A DNA stretch of 64,000 nucleotides from Gordionus sp. m RMFG-2023. Lineage: Eukaryota; Nematomorpha; Gordioida; Chordodea; Parachordodidae. Position 1 is the first letter of the stretch, and each line of letters starts with the position of its first letter. The DNA lies in the NCBI RefSeq assembly GCF_954871325.1, contig NC_088775.1, positions 68,735,561 to 68,799,560 on the forward strand, written 5' to 3'. This document shows positions 38,201-50,200 of this stretch, one piece after another. Position numbers and translations under genes: made by a program. The notes beneath the pieces are model-generated. The model saw only the letters and a list, made by a program, of their open reading frames with translations. It had not been told where the DNA came from and searched no databases.

Positions 38201-41200
38201 ATACCAAATCGATAACTTTTCGGCTCAACCTTTTTAATTTCGATAAAATTTTGTATACTGAGAGAATATCATTAGAAAGCATCGAATCCAAAATTTTAGC
38301 CTCCTAGTACTCATAGTTCCTGATATATCAATGGTCAAAAGCAGGGATGCGAACCCGACAAAATTTTTGCCCGGGTTCGGTTCGGGGTATAAAAAAAAGG
38401 TGGGTTAGGTTCGGGTTCGGTTCAGGGAAATATTTTTGAACCCGGGTTTGGTTCGGGTTCGGTTCGGGTTCAAGAATTTTTGAGTTGATAAAAAAATTCT
38501 ATATTTAAATCATAATAAAAAACTAGACATAAATTTGATATAAAAAATAAATTTTTTATTTTATTTATAGGTAAATATAGTTAAAAATACAAAGCATATA
38601 GTCATGTATCAATTTTAAAAATTTTATTTAGATGTATTAGCATAATATCTTCCAAGAGTTGTTCACTCATCCTCGATCTATGTGGTGAAAGAATGAATTT
38701 CAAATGTGAAAAAGATCTTTCAACGCTAACCTATGTTAAATGTATTTATATGTAAAAATATGATAAATTAACTTGGGTTGCAGGAACAGCAAATAAGATT
38801 TTAGATAAAATATATAATTCAGGGTGTTCCAGCTTAGCAGACTCACAAAAATGCAAAATATTTTCCTTCTTATCTAATCTTTTATAATCGCTAAATCCAG
38901 TAATTATTGTTCCAATACTTTTCTCAGCAATCGTTGGCCCTCTTTTAAGTATTTTATCCTGCCTTTCTTTAAGTATCAATTTCTCTAAATCATCTTCTTG
39001 TTCAATAACTTCATTGGAACTAATATCATCAGATAAAATCGGCGTTGTTAAGCTTTTAATTCGTCTCCATAAATTGAAAAGATGCCTTTTCGCACAAATC
39101 TTATCATCATCACTAAGTAATACCTGTAATATTTAAGGATTTATATTGTTTATATTTTATTATTCCATAAAATAACAATTTTAATATAAATCTAAAATAA
39201 TTAATTTACTAAGCTTTTAATTAACCTTGTATCTTGGGTCCAGGTATATGGCAGCTAAGAGAATTTCGTTCTTTATAAACCTTTCTTCTCTGTTCTTAAG
39301 ACAAGAATATAGTAATTGAGCAAGATGGTTTGGATTTTTTTCCAGTTCGATGCAGCATCTTAACCATGCTGCATAAAAATCTGTCAGTGTTAACTGTTCA
39401 GATTGGAATTGTTTGGTTGCGATTTTTAGCGGTTTTAAAATTTCAACAATCGTTATTATCTCTTTCCAATCTTCAGTCAATAAATAATCAGATTGCTCTG
39501 AAAAAAAATCTTCGATATTGGGTTTTAGTAAAATCAGCCTTTCTAACATATCATGGGTTGAATGCCATCTGTGGCAATCTAACACAGGCTTAGGGAGTTT
39601 CATATTTTTTAAAAACTTTTGGTAAGTGGGATGTCTTAATTTTAAATTTAGGCTCCTAGCTTTTGCAATGGTTTCCACAATAGGTGATAATTTTATAGCA
39701 TCTTGAAGTGCCAGCTGAAGTGTGTGAGCTGCACACCGTATACTATAAATCGGATAGGATATAATAGTTGATAGAAAAGTATTTTATATATCATCAATAT
39801 CATATTTATATACATTTACATCCATATTTTCCTCATCTGCTGATTCACTCCTTATATCATAATCAGTTTCAGGTTGCAGGAGCTTTATAGCTCTTAAAAA
39901 ATTACAACCATTATCAGAAGTAATTGTGTATATTTGTTCAATATTAATTTTAAATTTTAGTAAAGTTTTTAATATATTCTCTTTTATATATTCTCCTGTA
40001 TATCTCTCTTTCAGCTCTACAATTCCAAGAGTCCTCAAATTTATAATAAACTTTGATATAAATTGAATATTTACACCAAGAATTGACCTATCTAGTCGTT
40101 GACTGCATCAACTTTTAAACTTATTAATTTTCATTCTACCTCTCTCGATATTTTGTCTCTAATTGATTGGGCTGTTTTTTTAATAGTTCTGGATAAATTT
40201 TCTTTGTTTATAACTAAATTGAGCCCAGATAGGAGTGGATTTATAATTCTTTGAAATCCCGAATCTTCAATAATTGATAAAGGCCGGCCATTTACAGTAA
40301 CAAGTTCTAGTATAGAACTCATTAAATCATTAGATGATATATTTATACTTATATGCTTTTTTGGAAAAAAGGTTTCTATATTAATTTTAGGTTTTTTTGC
40401 CAATAACAATTCCTGATATTTGGTTTTTTCATTTAAATAATTTAAATATTTATTGTTGTGATTTCTTTCCAGGTGTCTTTCTAAATTTGACAAGTGATTA
40501 CCAGACATTTTTACTTTGCAATATGAACATATTAATTTTTTTTCTATTGTATTAAGGGTAAAATGCTTATCAAATATGACTTTATCTTTAATCTTAAATC
40601 TATAAAAAGAGAACAATTTTTTTAAATAGCAATGATTTCAGAATTAAAAAGAGATATTTATAAATTTAATTTCATTTATAATATGAACTTCATTAATATC
40701 TTGTAAAAATTAATCTGAACCAAAAATAAATGATTAGCATATATAAATTTTAAAATCATTTTAATAAGTTCACAAAAACTGCCCTACATTTAACAATTTT
40801 TAAGTTAGATGTTTAGAATTTTTTAAATTAACAATATAATAATTTTTACTTTGATTTGTTAACCATTTTCTTCTAATTAATAATCTTTAAGAATAATAAG
40901 ATAAAAATTTAAAAATAAATGGCGTAAATTAATTCAATTGTTTAAAATTTTTTAACACTCCAATAGGAATCGAGAATAAATTTAAAAGTGGCATAAATGA
41001 ATTAAGTTGTTTAAAATTTATTAACACTTCATTTAATTGGAAATTTGAAAATATAATATTTGTATTTACATATATTAATATATGATTTTAAATAATACAC
41101 TGAACCCGGTTGAACCCGGGTTCAAATAAAATTCTTGGGTTCGGTTCGGGGTTTTGAAAATTTTATAAATGGGGTTCAGGTTCGGTTCGGGTTCAGAGTT

Positions 41201-44200
41201 TTTTTCTAAATACCCGGGTTCACTTCTCCGGGTTCGGGTTCGAATCCCTGGTCAAAAGTGCCAAAAATGAAGTTTTTTCGAAAAATGCGATTTTTTTAAA
41301 TTGAGATAAGTTAAAAAATAATGATTTTAAAAATATAAGTCATATGTCAATTTATAACTCTATTAAGGGCCTTTTATTGAATATTAAAAAATTTTTCAAA
41401 ATAATATTGTTGCGGTTTTTATTTAAGTTATAAATTTTATACATGAAAACTCCAAGTGTTTCGCTTTCCAAATTTTTTTGAATTTAATATTTTCTTATTC
41501 TCTAACCTTATATCTATTCATAAAAAAAATTTAAACTTGGGACAGCCATGGGTTTTTTAGTTATTGCGATTTAAAAAATTTCAAAAATAGATGGCTCTCC
41601 TTTATAAAATTACGCGTTTTGTTATAATTATTTTTTTTTTAAACTTTTTTCCATTTTAAACATAAATAATAAGATTTTCCAGCATTAATATTATGAAAAT
41701 ATATTACTTAGATCATTTGATAGACTTACTTATTATTATTATTACTTTATTGATAACTTGTAAAAATTATTAGTTTTTATAATAAATGATTAATTTCCTA
41801 AAAAGATAGTTACAATTCCTATATAAGAAAATATAATTAATTTTTGAAAGATAATAGCAAGTTTTCATTTTACAAATATTTCAATATTAATTTTTTCTTA
41901 AAATTATTTATAATGTATAAATATAAATGTGCAAATCCTTTTAAAGAATCTAAACACTTTAATTGTAAAAAGAACCTGCGTAAAGTCACGACGTGGATGA
42001 CACAATTTCTAAACATTGAGGCGGAACACTATATTTGTGATAAATGTCGTAAGCGTTTATCACAAAAAAATATTGAAAATATAAATTCTGATAGCGAATA
42101 TGTAAATAATATCCCCACAGCATCCGCATCAATAGATACAATCAATTTAACCTTAAACGAAATTGGAATATCTTCTATTAAGAAAAAAAAACTAACTGAA
42201 AAAAATTATCCAAAAAAAAAGATAGCAAAAATATCAAAAGCTCTTTCAGATATAAAAATTAACAATCCAGAATCGGACACAAAAGACAATAATGATTTAC
42301 TCAACAATATGAAATTACATTATCCTAATTTATCTAAAAAAAAATATCAATTGCTGACCATTCTGCCTCCTAATTGGAGTGCAAATAAAATAAAAACGGA
42401 ATTCAACGCTACATATCATATGGCATATAATTCCAAAATCATTTTAGAAGAAAAGGGGATTCTTTCAACTCCAAATCGAAAGCCTGCAAAATATCTCAAT
42501 CAAAAAACAGTTGATATTGTTAAAAGTTTTTTTTGCAGTGATGAAGTTAGTAGGGTATTACCAGGAAAAAAAGATTGCATATCTATCATTGAAAAGGGGG
42601 AACGAGTGAACGCTCAAAAAAGGCTAGTTCTTAATAATTTAAAAGAATTATATAATCATTTTAAGGAGAGTAATTCAAGCATAACAATTGGATTTTCGAA
42701 ATTCGCAAGCTTAAGACCAAAAAATTGCATATTGGCAGGGGCTAGCGGAACACCTAGTGTATGCGTTTGTAGCATACACCAGAATATTAAACTAATGATT
42801 TTAGGCTGTGAATTAGCAACATTGACTAAAAATGGTGAGGATATATTAACAACTTATAGAGATGTTATAGGCAGAATGATTTGCAACCCCCCATTACCAA
42901 CCTGTTATTTTGGTGACTGTAGCGAGTGTCCTGGCTCGACACTCTTAAAAGAACGCATTGAAAAATTATTTATAAAAAATGATATAGCTCTAATTACGTT
43001 TAAACAATGGGTTTCGGTAGATAGAACAACTCTTGAGACTATTTCTCAATCTTCAGACGAATTTATTAATTATTTTTTCGATAAAATGAATATTCTCATA
43101 CGCCATTCATTTATTTGTGAACAACAAAGTTCATTTCACAATAACCTTAAAAATAGTTTAGAAAATAATCACTATCTAATAATTTGTGACTTTTCAGAAA
43201 ATTATTCCTTTATTGTCCAAGACGAAATTCAGGGTTATCATTGGACAACTTCGCAAGCTACGCTGCATCCATTCTCAATTTATTATAAAATAGGCAATCT
43301 AATTAACAACCTAAGTTTTGTGGTAATATCGGAATCCTTAATTCATAATACTGTTGCATTCCATTTATTCCAATCGCATTTGATTAATTTTTTAAAAAAT
43401 AAATTCGACACTCCACCAGAAAAAATTTACTACTTTTCTGATGGTTCAGCAGCTCAATATAAAAATAGGAAAAACTTCATCAATGTTTGTTACCATGAAA
43501 TCGATTTTGGTGTCCAAGCAGAATGGCATTTTTTTTCTACGGCACATGGTAAAAGTGCCTGCGACGGCATAGGCGGCACAGTAAAAAGGTTAGTTGCCAA
43601 AGCAAATAATTACACCTTTACAATTTTATAAATATGCGGAAGAGCATATAAAAGGTATAAATTTTTCTTATGCCACCATACCAGAGTATGAGGAAGAAGA
43701 GATGAGGCTACGTGAGAGATTTAGTAAAGCTATCTCAATACCTGGGACACAAAAAATTCACGCAGTGTTTCCGATTGGTTTAACTAAGCTCAAAACTAAA
43801 CTATATTCTAATTCGCAGACATTTGTTGTGGAGAATATAATATATCAACGTGAAGATCTTTTGATTGAGTCTGTTAATCGATGAGATTAGAGGATATGTA
43901 ACATGTGTGTATGATAACGATTGGTGGTTAGGATTTGTACAAGAGGTGAATGTAATTAGAGATGAAATAAAAATTAATTTTCTTCATCCCAAAGGACCAG
44001 CAAATTCTTTTGTTTATCCAGCGGCACAAGATCTCCTTTACATACCAAAAAATAATATTTTAACAATAGTTAACCCATCAACGGCTACTGGGCGTACATA
44101 TAATCTATCGCAAAACGAAATTATCATGGCGTCAAAACAATTAAATTTAAGGAAAACCCGAAAATAAGTAATATCTTTCATGAATTTTTATTTATCTATT

Positions 44201-47200
44201 ATATTTACAAATTAATAAAATAATTTTACGAAATTTAAAATTATTAATGCTGGAAAATCTTATTATTTATGTTTAAAATGGAACAAAGTTTAAAAAAAAT
44301 AATAATTTTAACAAAACGCGTAATTTTATAAAGGAGCGCCATCTATTTTTGAAAATAAAATCGCAATAACTAAAAAACCCATGGCTGTCCCAAGTTTTAT
44401 TTTTTAATATGAATAGATATAAGGTAGAGAATAAGAAAATATTAAATTCAAAAAAATTTGGAAAGCGAAACACTTGGAGTTTTTATGTTTAAAATTTATA
44501 ACTTAAATAAAAACCGCAACAATATTATTTTGAAAAATTTTTTATTATTCAATAAAAGGCCCTTAAAGTTATAAATTGACATATAACTTATATTTTTAAA
44601 ATCATTATTTTTTAACTTATCTCAATTTTAAAAAATCGCATTTTTCGAAAAAACATCATTTTTGGCACTTTTGACCATTGATATACTCAGGAATTATGAG
44701 TACTAGGAGGCTAAAATTTTAGATTCGATGCTTTCTTATGATATTCTCTCAGTATACAAAAATTTATCGAAATTAAAAAGGTCGAGCCGAAAAGTTATCG
44801 ATTTGGTAAGGAATTACCCAAATAGATATCTAGTTAGTGTTGCGTAATCGGCTAATTTTAGCCGACTAAAAAACGGCTTAGCCGAGATTTTAGGTGGAAA
44901 AATCGGCTAAGCCTAATTAGGTAAAGCCTAAAAATCGGCTAAGCATAATTAGGCTAAGCCTAAAAATCGGCTAAACCTAATTTGGCTAAGCCTAAAAATG
45001 GGCTAAGCCTAAAAATTGGCTAAAATAAATTAGTCAAAATTTTGCATCGATGCTTAGCATTAATTATTATTTATTTATTTTAGTAAAATAATTTATTTTA
45101 TTTATATTTAATGTAAATATTTTATTATTATCAACAAATAAACATATGATTTAATATTTTTTATTTATATTATTATATTTTGAAATGAAAATAAATTTAT
45201 TTATTTGATGTTATTTTAATAAAAAAAATAATATGCTGCTATATTGTAAAAATGTAATATTCTTTATAATATAATTTATTAGTGATTTTCACAATCTTCT
45301 TTGTAAATACATCTTTTATTGAGGAATTATATTGTAAATTTTATTAGATAAATAAACAATCTTTTAGGTGAAATCTTTTATCATTTTTTTAAAATTATCT
45401 ATTTATTATTAAATGAGGTGGATTTTATGAAACTTTTTTGATGTTATTTTATATGATCTTTTTAAGGATAATATTTTGTGACAATTGTCATAATCGTTCT
45501 TTTATAAGTTTTTTGAATTTTTTTGACGAAAATTTGTTAAAATAAGTATTAATAACATGTGTAAATATTTAATTTAGTGAAGATGTACCAATGAAAAGTG
45601 ACAATTGTCATAATCGCTATTTTTAAAGTTTTTTTGACGAAAGTATGTTAAAATAAGTATTAATAACATGTGTAAATATAAATTTAGTGAAGATGTACCA
45701 ATGAAAAGTGACAATTGTCATAATCGTTATTTTTAAAGTTTTTTGAATTTTTTTGACGAAAATATGTTAAAATAAGTATTAACAACATATGTAAATATAA
45801 ATTTAGTGAAGATGTACCAATGAAAAGTGACAATTGTCATAATCGTTAATTTTAAAGTTTTTTGAATTTTTTGACGAAAATTTGTTAAAATAAGTATTAA
45901 TAACATGTGTAAATATAAATTTAGTGAAGATGTACCATAGAAAAGTGACAATTGTCATAATCGTTATTTTTAAAGTTTTTTGAATTTTTTTGACGAAAAT
46001 ATGTTAAAATAAGTATTAATAACATGTGTAAATATAAATTTAGTGAAGATGTACCAATGAAAAGTGACAATTGTCATAATCGTTAATTTTAAAGTTTTTT
46101 GAATTTTTTTGACGAAAATTTGTTAAAATAAGTATTAATAACATGTGTAAATATAAATTTAGTGAAGATGTACCATAGAAAAGTGACAATTGTCATAATC
46201 GTTATTTTTAAAGTTTTTTAAATTTTTTTGACGAAAATATGTTAAAATAAGTAATAATAACATGTGTAAATATAAATTTAGTGAAGATGTACCAATGAAA
46301 AGTGACAATTGTCATAATCGCTATTTTTAAAGTTTTGTCAACAAAAATCAAAAAACTTTAAAAATAATGATTATGACAATTGTCGCTTATCTAGAGTACA
46401 ACTTCACTAAATTTTTATTTAAACATGTTATCAATAGTTATTTTAAAATATTTTCGTCAAAAAAATTAAAAAAACTTTAAAAATAACGATTATGACAATT
46501 GTCACTTTTCATTGTCTTCACTAAAATTATATTTAAACATCTTATTAATACTTATTTTAACATATTTTCGTCAAAAAAATTCAAAAAATTTTAAAAATAA
46601 GGATTATGACAAATGTCACTTTTCATTGGTACATCTTCACTAAATTTATATTTACACATGTTATTAATACTTATTTTAACATATTTTCGTCAAAAAAATT
46701 CAAAAAGATTTAAAAATAACGATTATGACAATTGTCACTTTTCATTGTCTTCACTAAATTTATATTTAAACATCTTATTAATACTTATTTTAACATATTT
46801 TCGTCAAAAAAATTCAAAAAACTTTAAAAATAACGATTATGACAATGTCAATTTTCTATGGTACATCTTCACTAAATTTTATTTAAACATGTTATCAATA
46901 CTTATTTTAACATATTTTCTTCAAAAAAATTCAAAAAACTTATAAAATAACGATTATGACAATTGTCACTTTTATATGGTACATCTTCACTAAATTTTTA
47001 TTTAAACATGTTTTTAATACTTATTTTAACATATTTTCTTCAAAAAAATTCAAAAAACTTATAAAATAACGATTATGACAATTGTCACTTTTCTATGGTA
47101 CATCTTCACTAAATTTTTATTTAAACCTGTTTTTAATACTTATTTTAACATATTTTCTTCAATAAAATTCAAAAAACTTATAAAATAACGATTATGACAA

Positions 47201-50200
47201 TTGTCACTTTTCTATGGTACATCTTCACTAAATTTTTATTTAAACATGTTTTTCTTATTTTAACATATTTTCTTCAAAAAAATTCAAAAAACTTTAAAAA
47301 TAACGATTATGACAATGTCAATTTTCTATGGTACATCTTCACTAAATTTTATTTAAACATGTTATCAATACTTATTTTAACATATTTTCTTCAAAAAAAT
47401 TCAAAAAACTTATAAAATAACGATTATGACAATTGTCACTTTTCTATGGTACATCTTCACTAAATTTTTATTTAAACATGTTTTTAAAACTTATTTTAAC
47501 ATATTTTCTTCAAAAAAATTCAAAAAACTTATAAAATAACGATTATGACAATTGTCACTTTTCTATGGTACATCTTCACTAAATTTTTATTTAAACATGT
47601 TATTAATACTTATTTTAACATATTGTCGTCAAAAAAATTCAAAAAACTTTAAAAATAACGATTATGACAATTGTCACTTTTCATTGGTACATCTTCACTA
47701 AATTTATATTTACACATGTTATTAATACTTATTTTAACCTATTTTCTTCAAAAAAATTCAAAAAACTTATAAAATAACGATTATGACAATTGTCACATTA
47801 AAATATTATCCTTAAAAATATCATATAAAATCATCAAAAAAGTTTCATAAAATCCACCTCATTTAATAAAAAATAGATAATTTAAAAAAAATGATAAAAG
47901 ATTTCACCTAAAAGATTGTTTAATTTATCTAATAAAATTTACAATATAATTTCTCAATAAAGATGTATTTACAAAGAAGATTGTGAAAATCACTAATAAA
48001 TTATATTAAAAAGAATATTACATTTTTACAATATAGCAGCATATTATTTTTTTTAAAATAACATCAAATAAATAAATTTATTTTCATTTCAAAATATAAT
48101 AATATAAATAAAAAATATTAAATCATATCATGTTTATTTGTTGATAATAATAAAATATTTACATTAAATATAAATAAAATAAATTATTTTACTAAAATAA
48201 ATAAATAATAATTAATACTATAAGCATCGATGCAGAATTTTGACTAATTTAATTTTAGCAGATTTATATTTTCTTAGCCGATTTTTACGCTTAGCCTAAT
48301 TAGGTTTAGCCGATTTTTAAGCTTAGCCTTATTAGGCTTAGGCGTAGTTTTTACCGATTACGCAACACTGTATCTAGTTACATTTCTTCAAAAAGAGATA
48401 AGCAAATTTATTACTCTTTTTTGAAGGACGAGCGCGTTGTCTTTCAAAAAAGACTAAACAGACGAAAAAAAGGAATAATTTTTATTACAATTTAAATTTC
48501 TATTAAGTTAAATTTTTAAAAAGTGAATTATTCATATATTATTTTTAATGGAAGAATAAATTACTGAAAATTATGGAAATTGAAGAAGAAACAGTGGCGA
48601 CCATATTTAAAAATGGGCCTTTTATAAGTCCAACTTTAAAATAAATTCAAATTTAACTAAATTCACTGTTTAACTATTTTTACGAAATATAACAATGTGA
48701 TCTATTATTATGTCCCTTTTTTCTTTCGAATTTTATAATAAATGTAATTATAGGTATATATATGTTTTTATATAGATATAAAGTATATTATTAATTTAAA
48801 AAATTATATTTACTATTAAAAATATTGGGCCGTAAAATTTAGAATGTGGACGTATCCTGCCCAAGATTCACGCGTTTAAGATGCGTCCCGCCCTAAAAAT
48901 TAAGGACTAAGCGAACGTTTAACTTTCATTTAACAATTAGCGCATTCCAAAAAATAAATAAATCTTTTAATAATTATATTTAGTAATCCTGCAGCATTAT
49001 TTCTTCCACTCTGGGGTTAAAGCCACTAAAACTTTTTGCTATATTTCAACAATCATACAAGAGAATGATAAGTTTCGTGTAATGATTAATAAAATTTTAT
49101 AATTTTAAATTTACATAATTTATTCAGCCTTTAAATGTATTATCAAAAATTAACATCTGCACAATAGAACAGTATTTAAATTATCAAATGTAGCTTTCAT
49201 GTGTAAATAGTTTTAGATACTTATTAAGATATTATATTATTTTTTTAATAAATTCATACAAGGAATCAAAACTATCACAAAAAACAGAATTGTTAAAGAA
49301 TCTTAATTCAAGGATCAACGAGATACTAACATTTGAATAACTACTGAAACAAAATTAATAAAATTTTGATAAATTTACTAAAGCTAATGAAGATTTGAGA
49401 TCATACTTTTTAAAAAAAACATTTGAAGTAATATTCATTTTAAAATGCCTGGGGTATTATGGACCTCAGGAGAGTACTGAAAGGTTAAAAAATGAGGATC
49501 GTGATGCTATGATCGACCTTTCGATCCCTTTTATAAAAATATTATTTTATTTAAGGTATAAGTATTAAAAAATAATTTTCATATTAAATATCACAACGAA
49601 TTGACGTTTCATTTTCACCCACAAGAGGTAAGGTAGAAAAACGTTTTTTCGAGAGGTAAGAATGAGTGTTTTTTTATGAACTTTTGATTGTATTTCAATA
49701 AGCTCGGCAGATTTCAAACTAATTTTGCACTCACACCTTACAATATCTTTAAAACCTATTCTAAAAATTGATTTTGTAACAAAAATTTTATGATTTTTGT
49801 AAGCCATGATTTTTTTTTAAAGATTAATATTAAAAAATCATCCAATTACCATGAAACTAGAGATATTTCTTATTCAACTTTTATTAATTAATAAAATATT
49901 GTTAATATAAAATTTATATTAAAAAAGAATGCATTAAAAATATAACTCAAGAGGCAATGTAAGGTATTTTTTACTAGACGCCTCAAATAAACACTAATTA
50001 CTTGTATATTAGTGTATAAGAGCCTATAAAAATTTGCACACAATAACATTAGTTATTATAGGAAAACTCATAAAAAAAACTAGAGTGAAATATCTAACTA
50101 AGTTCACTATTATTTTGATTTAAAAACATGGCATGTTTCACTCTGACTAAACCTCCAGTAATTAAAAATTTCCAGAATTTCAAAATTAATTTCTAGTGTT

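Larger units (their letters stand above)
38191..44819 (+). mobile_element. Large DNA transposon with ~580-bp terminal inverted repeats, 4-bp AAAT duplication
   Basis: The ends are GGGTAATTCC, in inverted orientation at each side, flanked by AAAT at 38187-38190 and 44820-44823. The terminal repeats run inward to about 41693 (left, interrupted by a hAT) and from about 44243 (right). Without the nested hAT the element is about 3.7 kb. It carries a DDE-like transposase on the plus strand. A 4-bp duplication is compatible with the Sola superfamily, but I cannot confirm this by eye. It sits in GABPB intron 2, opposite to the gene. Confidence 0.88.
44835..48370. mobile_element. Giant fold-back hAT-type element, 3.5 kb, with 8-bp TATCTAGT duplication
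   Basis: The ends are TAGTGTTGCGTAATCGG (left) and, read inward, CAGTGTTGCGTAATCGG (right), flanked by perfect 8-bp duplications TATCTAGT at 44827-44834 and 48371-48378. Almost the whole element is an inverted repeat folding at about 46336-46350. The outer ~600 bp of each arm mirror each other closely, and the inner parts are tandem arrays in opposite orientation. No transposase is encoded, so it must be mobilised in trans. Left and right arms differ in length (about 1.5 and 2.0 kb) because the arrays have different copy number. Confidence 0.93.

Noticed and set aside
45733-47415. Open frames of 70-110 codons on both strands
   Set aside because: They lie inside the ~118-bp tandem arrays and simply repeat the same peptide with the repeat unit; not genes.
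46613-47800. Regular repeats with palindromic motif, superficially CRISPR-like
   Set aside because: Units of ~118 bp are contiguous with no unique spacers, and the locus is in a eukaryotic intron.
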